Assembly: GCA_965203505.1 (NCBI GenBank)
Contig: OZ241880.1
Span: forward strand, 558,001-622,000
Direction: 5' to 3'
Length of the DNA: 64,000 nt
Origin: Bin127 sp965203505
Lineage (GTDB): Bacteria > Chloroflexota > Dehalococcoidia > Lucifugimonadales > Lucifugimonadaceae
In this document: piece after piece, positions 1 through 7,779 of the stretch
Numbering within the stretch: the first letter of the stretch is position 1
How the letters are laid out: the number at the start of each line of letters is the position of its first letter
Made by a program: the position numbers and the translations under genes
Notes under the pieces: generated by a model
The model's database searches: none
Seen by the model: the letters and a program-made list of their open reading frames with translations, nothing else
What the model was told of the DNA's origin: nothing

Positions 1-1374
1 ATCGTCTTCATGACCGACGATCAAGGCTACGGCGATCTGTCGTGCATGGGTGCAACCGACTTCCGTACACCCAACCTCGACCGCATGGCGTCCGAAGGCG
101 TCCGCTTCACTGACTGGTACTCCAACAGCCCCGTATGCAGTCCGTCACGTGCCGCACTTCTGACGGGCCGTTATCCGGGCAACGCCGGCGTCCGCGCTAT
201 CTTGCAAGGACACCGCACCGCTTCCGGGCTGCCCAACTCGACGCCGACGATCTCGTCGCTCCTCAAAGACCGTGGCTATCAGACCTCGATGGTCGGCAAG
301 TGGCACCTCGGACTCACCGACGAATGCCGACCCCACTCCCACGGCTTCGACTACTGGTTCGGCTTCCTCGCCGGCTGCATCGACTTCTACTCACACATCT
401 ATTACTGGGGAGCCAACCGCCCCGGCCCAGGCATCAATCCGACGCACGACCTCTGGGAGAACAACGAAGAGGTCTGGCACGACAGCGAATACTTCACCGA
501 ACTCATCGCCGAAAAAGCCATCGAACGCCTCCGTGCGATGGTCGCCGAGAAGCGCGCCTCCGGCAAACCCTTCCTCCTCTACGCCCCCTTCAACGCGCCG
601 CACTATCCGATGCACGCGCCGGAGAAATATACGTCCCGTTTCGCGCATCTGCCATGGGACCGTCGCATCATGGCTGCGATGATTTCTGCCATCGACGACG
701 CCATCGGCGCGATCATGAATGAACTCACACGGTTAGGGGAAGCCGACGACACCCTCACATTCTTCGTCTCCGACAACGGCCCGTCGCGTGAAACCCGCAA
801 CTGGCTCGACGGTACCCTCGACCCGTACTATGGAGGCACCTCAGGCGGACTCAAAGGCCACAAGTTCAGCCTCTTCGACGGCGGCATCCGTATGCCTGCA
901 ATTGCCCACTACCCCGCTCGCATCCCTGGCGGAAAAGTCGTGTCCACCCCCTGCGCCTCAATGGACATCGTACCTACAGCCCTCCACGCCGTAGACGGAA
1001 CCGCGCCCACCGACGAAACCGGCGAGTTCGACGGCACCAGCATCCTAGACCTCCTATCCACCGGCACCGATCTGCCCGAACGCGATCTTTACTGGGAGCT
1101 AGACGGCCAGACCGCCATCCGCCGAGGCAACTACAAACTAGTCATCGACGGCGTCCTGGTAGAAGAAGACGAACCTCAAACCCACATCCACCTAGCCGAC
1201 CTGTCTAATGACATCTCCGAGAGCAACAACCTAGCCGATCAGGCACCGAGATTGACATCCGAACTCGAGAAGGCAGCACTGGACTGGCGAGCCGGCATTC
1301 AGGAACGTTGGGACCGGGAATACGGTCACCTCAACCACGGCATAGTAACCTACGCTGATTTTCCGGTGGGGTGA
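1..1374 (+). CDS. Sulfatase (arylsulfatase family), 5' end outside the window
   Basis: Hydrolyses sulfate esters; the substrate is unknown. The frame is open from base 1 and reads IVFMTDDQGYGD, the usual metal-binding N-terminal segment of sulfatases, so only a few upstream codons are missing and the ATG at 10 is probably internal. The formylglycine motif is CSPSR near residue 43 of the visible frame, a Cys-type site that needs a formylglycine-generating enzyme not seen here. GKWHLG and the later SDNGPS segment, which supplies metal and substrate ligands, are present. The C-terminus is complete (about 457 visible residues). Any signal peptide would lie outside the window. The family call is secure. 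Confidence 0.93.
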   Translation: MVFMTDDQGYGDLSCMGATDFRTPNLDRMASEGVRFTDWYSNSPVCSPSRAALLTGRYPGNAGVRAILQGHRTASGLPNSTPTISSLLKDRGYQTSMVGKWHLGLTDECRPHSHGFDYWFGFLAGCIDFYSHIYYWGANRPGPGINPTHDLWENNEEVWHDSEYFTELIAEKAIERLRAMVAEKRASGKPFLLYAPFNAPHYPMHAPEKYTSRFAHLPWDRRIMAAMISAIDDAIGAIMNELTRLGEADDTLTFFVSDNGPSRETRNWLDGTLDPYYGGTSGGLKGHKFSLFDGGIRMPAIAHYPARIPGGKVVSTPCASMDIVPTALHAVDGTAPTDETGEFDGTSILDLLSTGTDLPERDLYWELDGQTAIRRGNYKLVIDGVLVEEDEPQTHIHLADLSNDISESNNLADQAPRLTSELEKAALDWRAGIQERWDREYGHLNHGIVTYADFPVG

Positions 1375-1385
1375 ACAGGTTTACG

Positions 1386-1610
1386 AAGCGAGCATCCCCT
1401 GCGTTCGCTTCGCCCCGCGTCCCCTTTCGCTTTGCGAATGGGGACATTTGCACAACCCCCGTAGGGGCGATCCCTTGTGGTCGCCTGTGCCGGGATGTCG
1501 ATGATGGATTCCACGCGCGCATTGGCGGGGGTGTAGGGGCATGTTGCGCGTTGTTTGTTCCCAGGTTTTTGGGTGATGAGGGCGACCACGAGGGTTCGCC
1601 CCTTCGGAGT
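1386..1610. repeat. Modular palindromic repeat cluster after the sulfatase gene
   Basis: The 418 bases between the sulfatase and the mod gene hold no convincing gene. Bases 1386-1445 carry a GC-rich unit ending in a cccctttcgc/gcgaatgggg hairpin; relatives occur near 27566, 28648, 35060 and 43709. Bases 1461-1485 and 1580-1604 are imperfect inverted copies of a 25-base unit (gtaggggcgatccc... and its complement), bounding a MITE-like segment of about 144 bp. Single copies of this unit recur at 27534 and 43959. Confidence 0.6.
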
Positions 1611-1712
1611 GTCGATTGTGGTCCTCGGCGGGGAGGGGGCGGATGGTTGGGATCTTGGAATGTCCTACGTGTGTTGTGCGTGGGGCTAGTGGTATTGGGT
1701 GGAAGGGGAGGA

Positions 1713-1741
1713 TTGCGATCAGTGGTTCGGCAAACTAGAAT
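1713..1741 (+). promoter_or_regulatory. Candidate sigma70-type promoter of the first mod gene
   Basis: TTGCGA at 1713-1718 and TAGAAT at 1736-1741 are 17 bases apart. A transcript would start near 1748, leaving about 45 bases of leader before the GTG at 1793, with the purine-rich stretch ggaagagagg just upstream. Found by inspection only. Confidence 0.45.
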
Positions 1742-1792
1742 GTGTGATGCTTGGACGGAGATTAGCCGTTCGCTAGGAAGAGAGGTTGACCC

Positions 1793-2609
1793 GTGCCCCG
1801 CCCGGATGATTCACAAGATGTCGATTACGAGCGAGTGGAGCTGGTGTGGCCGGGGAAGAATCGGCCGGTGGAGCGGGTATCGTTGCCATTCCAGACAATT
1901 GAACGGGTTAACGATGTACGGCGTTCGCGGGACGCGCAAGCCCATTTGGTCGGTGCTGCCGTTGGTGAGGTTTCTGGACCAAATTCAGAAACTAATTCGC
2001 GTCGCGTTGATGATGTCGCCAGCTTCGATGTCGAAACTGGTCGTACAGACCTTCCCGAGTGGTGGACTCAGGGTTGGCGTAACCGTCTGATCTGGGGCGA
2101 CAACAAGCTGGTGTTGTCGTCGTTGCTGGAGGAGTTTGCGGGGAAGGTGGATACGATTTACATCGATCCTCCGTTCGCGACCGGGGCGGATTTTTCGTAT
2201 CAAACACAGGTAGGGGATGCGGATGTGGAGAAGTTGCCCAGCATGATGGAGGAGGTGGCTTATAGGGATGCTTGGGGAGAGCAGGGAAATCGGTATTTGA
2301 GATGGTTTGCACAAAGAGTTCACTTATTGAGGGACTTGATGGCTGAACATGGATGTCTTTTCGTTCATCTCGATTGGCACGTTAGCCATTCAGTCAAGCT
2401 ATTGCTGGATAGTATTTTCGGCCCTGAGTGTTTTATGAATGAAATATCTTGGAAGAGATATGCCGCGCACAGTTTATCGAGTGAACGATTTGATACGATC
2501 ACTGAGCGTCTCATTTACTACGTGAAAAATCCGAGATCGTATAGATTTAATGTTCAATATGAACAAATAGAAGAGCATGAGTTATTTGAACGATTCCCGC
2601 ATATTGAAA
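1793..2609 (+). pseudogene. mod: Type III-like DNA methyltransferase Mod, N-terminal part, interrupted by an IS1595-family element
   Basis: N-terminal 272 codons of an adenine-specific methyltransferase of the beta class. The catalytic motif IV reads DPPF (IYIDPPFATG, about residue 120), a Phe variant of DPPY, and comes before the AdoMet motif I, which lies on the far side of the insertion. The start is GTG at 1793. The native frame runs to codon GAA (2606-2608). Transposon sequence then adds about 20 foreign codons up to a stop at 2668. Precise removal of the element with one 8-bp target copy joins this part in frame to 6518-7779, giving one open frame of 2,079 nt (692 aa). As split here, neither half has both catalytic motif and cofactor site, so the gene is probably inactive. 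The res gene follows the second half. Confidence 0.9.
2602..2609. repeat. 8-bp target site duplication, left copy
   Basis: tattgaaa directly abuts the left inverted terminus and is repeated exactly at 6510-6517. Eight-base duplications are typical of the IS1595 family. Confidence 0.93.
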
Positions 2610-2648
2610 GGGGAGTATACCCCTGTGACTCCAAATCTCCTCTGAAAT
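2610..2648 (+). repeat. Left terminal inverted repeat of the IS1595 element
   Basis: Begins ggggagtatacccctg. It matches the reverse complement of 6471-6509 at 38 of 39 positions; the mismatch is at 2638. The tip ggggagtatacccc is itself partly palindromic. Confidence 0.95.
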
Positions 2649-2719
2649 CCATGATATTTCACCGCTAGACTATACCTAGTTTCGATAGGGTATTCACTCC
2701 ATTGAGTGCTTTGGATAGC

Positions 2720-2748
2720 TTGAATATGGAGTCATAACCTGCTAAAAT
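2720..2748 (+). promoter_or_regulatory. Candidate transposase promoter, leaderless or nearly so
   Basis: TTGAAT (2720-2725) and TAAAAT (2743-2748) are separated by 17 bases. The start codon ATG is at 2755, only seven bases after the -10 box, so the transcript would begin at or next to the ATG with no room for a ribosome binding site. Confidence 0.5.
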
Positions 2749-2754
2749 CAGGGT

Positions 2755-3750
2755 ATGTCAGATACAGCGATTCCAGCCGATCCCGCGCCCCCGAAAATCG
2801 GACGGAAGGGCATCGGCTTCATAGAGGCGGCGGAGAGGTTCGGAGACGACGAATCCGCTCAGGAGTGGATCATCTCGGAGAGGTGGCCGGACGGCGTGAA
2901 ATGCCCCTCATGCGGTTCCGACGTGTCCGAGCTCAAACGCCGTGGTTCGCTTCGGCGGTGGCGGTGCAAGTCCCGCAGGGACTGCGGCAAGAACTTCACC
3001 GTCAAAACCGACACCATCATGCACGACTCCAAACTCCCGGTGTGGAAATGGTGCATCGCCGTCTATCTCTACTCCACGAACCTCAAAGGCATATCCGCGA
3101 AGAAACTGCGTCGGGAGCTGGGGATCGGCTCGTACAAGAACGCTTGGCACATGGCTCACCGCATCCGACGAGCGATGGAGACGGACGAGAACTCGTTCCT
3201 AGGACCCGTCGAGGTCGATGAGGTCTACATCGGCGGCAAAGAGCACAACAAGCACGAGTGGCAACGCTTGAACGCCGGACGCGGCGCGGTGGGCAAAACC
3301 CCTGTGGTCGCTCTCAAAGACCGCGAGACCAACAAGGTCGTTGCGCGGGTGGTCGAAAAGACCGACCAGCCCACGTTGACGGGATTCGTAAGCGAATACA
3401 CCGAGCCGGCCACCGAGGTCTTCACCGACGAGTTCGCCGGATACAACCGACTTCCTAGAAGCCACAAAATCATCAGGCATTCCGCGAAGGAGTTCGTGCG
3501 CGGCGAGGTCCACACCAACGGCATCGAGTCCTGGTTCTCGATGCTCAAGCGCGGCTACGTCGGCGTGTACCACAACTACAGCGTCAAGCATCTGCCGCGC
3601 TACATCGCCGAGGCGGTCGGTCGGCACAACCTTCGACCGCTCGACACCGAGACGCAGATGTCAGAGATCATCATGGGCGCGGTCGGCAAGCGGCTCTCGT
3701 ACGAGGCGCTGATCGGGCCGGAGCACACGCGTCAGCCCGAACTTATCTAG
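2755..3750 (+). CDS. IS1595-family transposase (ISXO2-like DDE/N domain)
   Basis: Catalyses transposition of the surrounding element. The 331-aa protein begins with a zinc ribbon (CPSC near residue 47, second CxxxxxC-type half near residue 72) and a DNA-binding helical region. The ISXO2-like catalytic core follows: VEVDEVYIGGKE (first Asp), VFTDEFAGY (second Asp), and HTNGIESWFSMLKRG, giving the Asn and Glu of the DDNE set typical of IS1595. The length is normal and no frameshift is seen, so the element may still be active. It is the only transposase in the window. ATG 2755 is chosen because it follows the promoter-like boxes and opens the conserved frame. Confidence 0.95.
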   Translation: MSDTAIPADPAPPKIGRKGIGFIEAAERFGDDESAQEWIISERWPDGVKCPSCGSDVSELKRRGSLRRWRCKSRRDCGKNFTVKTDTIMHDSKLPVWKWCIAVYLYSTNLKGISAKKLRRELGIGSYKNAWHMAHRIRRAMETDENSFLGPVEVDEVYIGGKEHNKHEWQRLNAGRGAVGKTPVVALKDRETNKVVARVVEKTDQPTLTGFVSEYTEPATEVFTDEFAGYNRLPRSHKIIRHSAKEFVRGEVHTNGIESWFSMLKRGYVGVYHNYSVKHLPRYIAEAVGRHNLRPLDTETQMSEIIMGAVGKRLSYEALIGPEHTRQPELI

Positions 3751-3754
3751 CCGC

Positions 3755-3901
3755 CTATCTCGTGAGCAGTCGGATGTTCGGCTCGACGAACGCTGCGTAC
3801 AGTTCCTCTCCGAAAAGCAGCAGGATCGCGGCGATGATCGCGGCGGCGATTAAGATTTCGCGCGGATGTGATACAATCCACTCTTGAATGTGCGACAACA
3901 T
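3755..3901 (-). CDS. Small single-span membrane peptide, 48 aa, in the transposon
   Basis: On the opposite strand to the transposase and tail to tail with it (4-bp gap). The peptide has a polar amphipathic start (MLSHIQEWIVSHPRE), a hydrophobic span (ILIAAAIIAAILLLF) and a short tail EELYAAFVEP. The ATG at 3901 is preceded at good spacing by the Shine-Dalgarno-like ggagaaag, which favours it over the upstream in-frame ATG at 3976. No family is recognised. A holin-like or type I toxin-like role is possible, but nothing in the sequence proves it. It could also be a chance ORF. Confidence 0.45.
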   Translation of the reverse strand: MLSHIQEWIVSHPREILIAAAIIAAILLLFGEELYAAFVEPNIRLLTR

Positions 3902-4049
3902 CGCACTTTCTCCATTTCTGGGATGCTTGCCAAGTTGCATTGAGCCGTACCATTTGCTCGCAATTTGACCGGGCATCCCGGCTATTTGCTATCATGTAAA
4001 AAGCAGCAACGCATCTCGGGTACTCAAAAACGAGTAGCATCTGCCCTTG

Positions 4050-4076
4050 AACCGCTCCGCGCCAACGGAGCGGTTT
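4050..4076 (+). terminator. Strong hairpin, terminator-like or part of a structured RNA
   Basis: A perfect 10-bp stem (aaccgctccg/cggagcggtt) with a cgccaa loop, followed by tttctcgttgtt. A second hairpin follows at 4085-4105 (tggcga/tcgcca). It could end a short transcript, or be the 5' domain of the structured RNA at 4149-4279. Confidence 0.5.
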
Positions 4077-4148
4077 CTCGTTGTTGGCGAATTGTACTAT
4101 CGCCATCTGTCCTGCCCGTACCTCGTTTCGGTGATAACCTTGTTTGCC

Positions 4149-4279
4149 GTTCACAGGACGTAGACGCTCCGTTCAAGCGTTTGCCCCAACAGAAAAGGCG
4201 TTGATTCGCCTGACCGCACACAGCAGGCGCGCTGGTCGTGCCTCCCTGCGGTCGACCCTGTTGGGAACGTCCTGTGAAC
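4149..4279 (+). ncRNA. Candidate structured RNA with nested helices, in the transposon upstream of the CAP genes
   Basis: Read directly from the sequence, six helices fit together without conflict. P1: 4149-4161 with 4267-4279, 13 bp perfect. P2: hairpin 4162-4168/4176-4182, 7 bp with one G-U. P3: 4185-4192/4258-4265, 8 bp perfect. P4: hairpin 4196-4200/4207-4211. P5: 4212-4218/4247-4253, 7 bp perfect. P6: hairpin 4225-4231/4237-4243, 7 bp with one G-U. Both non-Watson-Crick pairs are G-U only if the plus strand is transcribed, so plus is favoured. It ends 95 bases before the first CAP gene and could be a cis-regulatory leader, an independent small RNA, or an RNA of the element. I do not recognise an Rfam family. 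Confidence 0.6.
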
Positions 4280-4374
4280 AAGCGTTGCCTGAGTTGCCAA
4301 GGGAGGCCCTCGGTGTTTGTTCGTTCTTTGGCGGTGGATGTTGTTTGGGGAGTTGACGCGGCGCTTCCGACAAC

Positions 4375-5187
4375 ATGAGGGGCAAGAGGAAGCGCAAAGC
4401 GGCCGCGAAGCCGATCAAGTTGCCGCCGGGCGATGTTCAACGGTTGCGCATCTCGATGCTCGAGCAGATCAACGCCGAGAGAGAGCAGTTCGGCCTGCAT
4501 CGTGTGACGCTCAGCACGAATCAATCCGCTCAACTACATGCAGAGGACATGATCGTTCATCGCTACTACTCCCATACAGGCATGAATGGGTCGTCCGCTC
4601 CGAGCCGATACGTGTCATCGGGCGGTTCGCCCGATGATCGAGTCGATGAAAACATGTGCGAGGATCCGTACCCGTCCAGTCAGAAGAGAAGGATGCGGTT
4701 CTCGGAGCGCGATCTCGATCTGCTGATGAAGCGGGCGCATGGATCGTTGAAATTGAGCAGGCAGCATAGAGCCATCATGATGGGAGGTGCGAGCGAAGTT
4801 GCGCTCGGATTCGCTTGGAACTTCAAAAGATTCGTCGTCGTGCAGGTTTTCATCTACCGGATGAATACACATTCCCGCAGAAAGCCGCCGGCACCCCGCA
4901 ACTCTCCCCATCCCACCCGGCAAAGCAGGAGGCCGTACGTCACTCCGACCATTCAACGAACAGCGGGCCAGATCAAAATGCCCATCCATCTACGGAAGGG
5001 GCGACAATCGACATTCGTTCCTATTGCGGGTAGCCGAAGCAGAGGCAAAGCGTTCTGGGTAGTTGCAGTCGTCTTTTTGATTGCCGTGATCGTGTCGCAC
5101 CTTTATCTGGCGGTCGAATATCCCTCATCCACCGACGAGATGATGCGGGATTGGGCCAACATCTTTCAGCGCGTGTTCGGCAGTTGA
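4375..5187 (+). CDS. CAP-domain (SCP/PR-1-like) protein with C-terminal membrane span, transposon passenger
   Basis: A 270-aa protein. Residues about 24-165 form a CAP domain with HAEDM, YSHTG (here HRYYSHTGMNG), ENMCED and the final SEVALGFAW strand; the cavity His and Glu positions are recognisable. The middle is a basic Pro-rich linker. A hydrophobic span near residues 226-246 (FWVVAVVFLIAVIVSHLY) anchors the C-terminus. There is no N-terminal signal peptide; the start is very basic (MRGKRKRK). If the single span is membrane-inserted, the basic CAP side may lie in the cytoplasm, which is unusual for this mostly exported family. The next CAP gene starts 15 bases downstream, so the two are probably co-transcribed. 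Bacterial CAP proteins have few proven functions. Confidence 0.75.
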   Translation: MRGKRKRKAAAKPIKLPPGDVQRLRISMLEQINAEREQFGLHRVTLSTNQSAQLHAEDMIVHRYYSHTGMNGSSAPSRYVSSGGSPDDRVDENMCEDPYPSSQKRRMRFSERDLDLLMKRAHGSLKLSRQHRAIMMGGASEVALGFAWNFKRFVVVQVFIYRMNTHSRRKPPAPRNSPHPTRQSRRPYVTPTIQRTAGQIKMPIHLRKGRQSTFVPIAGSRSRGKAFWVVAVVFLIAVIVSHLYLAVEYPSSTDEMMRDWANIFQRVFGS

Positions 5188-5202
5188 TCAAAGGGTTGCC
5201 CG

Positions 5203-6243
5203 ATGTGTTGCCACCGATGCTTGCCGATCACAGCGGTTGCCCTATTTTCGCTGATTCTGGCGTACCTGGCAGTGTCAGGCATCGATCCCACGTATTCCCA
5301 GCATCTTCGAGACAGTTGGCGAGGCTTCGTGGAAAGTCCGCCGCCGATACCCCGCGTTGTAGTCGTGGTGCCGTCGCCAACCTTTGAGCCATCGGCCACA
5401 CCAGAGGAAATCTCGACTGCAACGCCAACCGCCTCTCCAACTCCCACACCCACCTCCATAGCGACATCTCGTCCGATCACACCGGCTATGTTCACAGGCA
5501 CATCAACCGCAACTGCAACGGCGACTAGCACCCCAACCCTTGCACCGACACCCACATCGACGGCGACGCTGGTCCCCACCGCGAATCATACTCCTACAGA
5601 CACACCTACGGCGACTCCGATTCCGCCGCCCACCTTCACGCCCACATCGATATCCACACCGACACCGACGAACACACCTACGATCACACCGACTCCATCC
5701 AACACCCCGACCGCGACTGTGACTCCCACCCCGTCAAATACACCCACATCAACCCCTACGTCGACGATCACTCCAACACCGCACCCATCTGGCTTGACGG
5801 AAGAGATTCTCGCAGACATGCGGGAAGTGATGCTGATACTCATCAACAGAGCGCGTGAAGATGAGGGGAAGAGCCCGTTGGAATTGAGCGACAACGAGGC
5901 AGCTCAGATCCACGCCGAGGACATGGCGCTGCATTGCTATCTGTCGCACATCGGGCGAGACGGGTCGGAGCCGTCAGAAAGATACGTGCGGGAAGGAGGA
6001 AGAACGAGATACGGAGTCGGAGAGAACATATCGGGCAACGATTTTTGCTACGATCCCACCCTCAACTGGGTGCAACGCACTTTGGCGGAGAATCTGGGCA
6101 TGGCGCATTGGGGGCTGATGGATAGCCCGGGGCATCGTCAGAACATTCTGAGGTCGGGATACGACCGCGTCGCATTGGGATTCGCCTACAGATACCCGAC
6201 GCTGTGGGTCGTCCAGCTCTTCATTGATGATCGTTACCAGTAG
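5203..6243 (+). CDS. Exported CAP-domain protein with Thr/Pro-rich stalk, transposon passenger
   Basis: A 346-aa protein. An N-terminal hydrophobic segment (residues about 8-26, ITAVALFSLILAYLAV) acts as signal peptide or anchor. Residues about 50-195 are a Thr/Pro-rich low-complexity stalk, the kind also seen in the M16 lipoprotein at 50555. The CAP domain is about 200-346, with IHAEDMALHCYLSHIG, GENISG, the classic SPGHRQNILRSGY motif and VALGFAY. All conserved CAP positions are present, so it should fold normally. It shares the HAEDM and final strand with the preceding CAP protein, suggesting an old duplication with different topologies. Role unknown; surface or cell-contact functions are speculative. 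Confidence 0.85.
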   Translation: MCCHRCLPITAVALFSLILAYLAVSGIDPTYSQHLRDSWRGFVESPPPIPRVVVVVPSPTFEPSATPEEISTATPTASPTPTPTSIATSRPITPAMFTGTSTATATATSTPTLAPTPTSTATLVPTANHTPTDTPTATPIPPPTFTPTSISTPTPTNTPTITPTPSNTPTATVTPTPSNTPTSTPTSTITPTPHPSGLTEEILADMREVMLILINRAREDEGKSPLELSDNEAAQIHAEDMALHCYLSHIGRDGSEPSERYVREGGRTRYGVGENISGNDFCYDPTLNWVQRTLAENLGMAHWGLMDSPGHRQNILRSGYDRVALGFAYRYPTLWVVQLFIDDRYQ

Positions 6244-6274
6244 CGAACTGCTAAACTGAACGAAGGAGAAAATG

Positions 6275-6469
6275 ATGGCAAAATCGCAGAAACGCTACAT
6301 CGCCAAAAACGGAGTGGTCGTAGATGCTGAAACCGCCGAACGCCTAGGCGTAGAGGACGGGGTGGAGTTCGAACACTGGATCGAACCCGGCGAGGCGTTG
6401 AGACGGATTTTCGGAATTTCGGCGGATCAAGCCAAAGCCATCCGAGAGGAATACCCCGCTCCCAAGTGA
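6275..6469 (+). CDS. Hypothetical 64-aa protein, last passenger gene of the transposon
   Basis: A charged small protein without membrane span or signal. ATG 6275 is preceded by AGGAG (6264-6268) at six bases; an ATG at 6272 is also in frame. The stop lies one base before the right inverted repeat, so the gene fills the transposon exactly to its end. The sequence reads KNGVVVDAETAERLGVEDG followed by a helical half (ALRRIFGISADQAKAIREEY). No family recognised. Confidence 0.6.
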   Translation: MAKSQKRYIAKNGVVVDAETAERLGVEDGVEFEHWIEPGEALRRIFGISADQAKAIREEYPAPK

Positions 6470-6470
6470 G

Positions 6471-6509
6471 ATTTCAGAGGGGATTTGGAGTCACAGGGGT
6501 ATACTCCCC
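6471..6509 (-). repeat. Right terminal inverted repeat of the IS1595 element
   Basis: Ends in ggggtatactcccc. It is the reverse complement of 2610-2648 with one mismatch, and starts immediately after the stop codon of the last passenger gene. Confidence 0.95.
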
Positions 6510-6517
6510 TATTGAAA
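6510..6517. repeat. 8-bp target site duplication, right copy
   Basis: tattgaaa, identical to 2602-2609, directly after the right terminus. Confidence 0.93.
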
Positions 6518-7779
6518 CGGAGACCGGGAGGCGATTCCAGCACGTTGCGTTAGAACAATCTTCTAATCGCAGCAGTCGCGGCGAGACAAGAGTCATCCAA
6601 GGTCGATCGGTCACCAGTAACATCGGTTGGAGATGGTCTCAAGCCACTTTCGATGAACGACTACTGGAAAACCCCTATCTGATTTATTGGACATCGTCGG
6701 GAAGGCCGCGATACAAAATCTATGGCGATGAATACGAAGGGCGTCCGCTAGGAGATATTTGGACCGATGTTCCATATTTGTCATCTGGCGATTCAGAGCG
6801 CAATAACTACCCCACCCAAAAACCGGAGGCCTTGCTTGAACGCATAATCAAGGCGTCTTCCAACGAAGGAGACCTGGTCCTCGACTCCTTCGTCGGTTCT
6901 GGTACTACCGCGGCCGTTGCAGAAAAACTTAACCGACGTTGGATCGGCGTGGATATCGGTAGGTTCGCGATTCAGACGACTCGGAAACGGTTGCTGGACA
7001 TCTCAGGTTGTCGTCCGTTCGAAATGCAGAATCTGGGACGGTACGAGCGTTCTCATTGGCAGGGCATCGAATCGCCGACCGGTAACAATGTCGCCGAGTA
7101 CATCGAGTTCATTCTCGACCTTTACACATCTCAACCCATACCTGGGCAGTTCCAACACTTGCACGGTACTCGCGAAGGGGTGGCCGTCCACGTGGGTGCG
7201 ACCGATGCTCCAGTGTCAGCTGAAGAGTTGAGATCGGTGATTGCCGAGTGTGTGGATAACGGTTTCGCGGCTGTGGATGTTCTGGGTTGGGAGTGGGAGA
7301 TGGGGCTGAATCCCGCTTTGCGAGATGAGTTGCGTCAGGTTTCGGGCATTGGGATTCGGCTTTTGAACATTCCGCGTGAGATCTTGGATCAGCGGAACAT
7401 AGACGCTGGCGCAGTCAATTTCTTCGAGCTTTCAGTCGCCGACGCGCGAGTCATCTCTCCGTATGAAATGGCTGTCCATGTGGAATTGTCCGGTTTCATC
7501 CCTGCGGTGGATGAATACATGCAGCAACGTCTTTCGTCGGTGCCGACGGAGTGGTCGGACTGGATCGATTACTGGTCGGTGGATTTCGAGTATGACGGGG
7601 AGGTTTTTGTGAATCAGTGGCAGTCGTATCGGACGCGTCAGGATAGATCGTTGAATCTGGTTTCGGACCCTCATGAATATGAGGAATCGGGGTTGAAGTC
7701 GATCGTAGTGAAGGTTATCGATATATTCGGTAATGACACGACAGTGGAGTTGGATTATGAGGCAGGTGGTGTGTCGTGA
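6518..7779 (+). pseudogene. mod: Type III-like DNA methyltransferase Mod, C-terminal part after the IS insertion
   Basis: Continues the frame of 1793-2609. It contains the AdoMet-binding motif I (LDSFVGSGTTAAVAEKL, then WIGVDIG) and a long C-terminal domain ending in the IDIFGNDTT-type beta segment usual for these Mod proteins. The frame is open back to an ATG at 6466 inside the terminal repeat, so a fused 437-aa product could be made, but it would lack motif IV and the N-terminal target-recognition region. The stop overlaps the GTG of res by four bases (GTGA). Without Mod, a type III Res should also be idle, so the lesion is likely tolerated. Confidence 0.88.

Larger units (their letters stand above)
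2610..6509. mobile_element. Complete IS1595-family transposon with passenger genes (3,900 bp)
   Basis: The ends are 39-bp inverted repeats with a single mismatch (2610-2648 and 6471-6509), flanked by an exact 8-bp direct repeat. Contents in order: transposase (2755-3750, +), 48-aa membrane peptide (3755-3901, -), hairpins and a nested multi-helix RNA candidate (4050-4279), two CAP-domain genes (4375-6243, +) and a 64-aa gene (6275-6469, +). The element interrupts a type III-like mod gene, and precise excision would restore that frame. Passenger genes are known in some IS1595-family elements. I know of no CAP-domain cargo, but cannot check. Confidence 0.95.

Noticed and set aside
1371..2090. 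Open frame overlapping the repeat cluster and the mod start
   Set aside because: Low-complexity translation of repeats; it overlaps a well-supported gene in another frame.
5440..5780. Tandem aca/cca-rich DNA repeats that look like a satellite or CRISPR
   Set aside because: They encode the Thr/Pro stalk of the CAP protein, with irregular units and no spacers. The M16 gene at 53300-53590 has the same kind of stalk.
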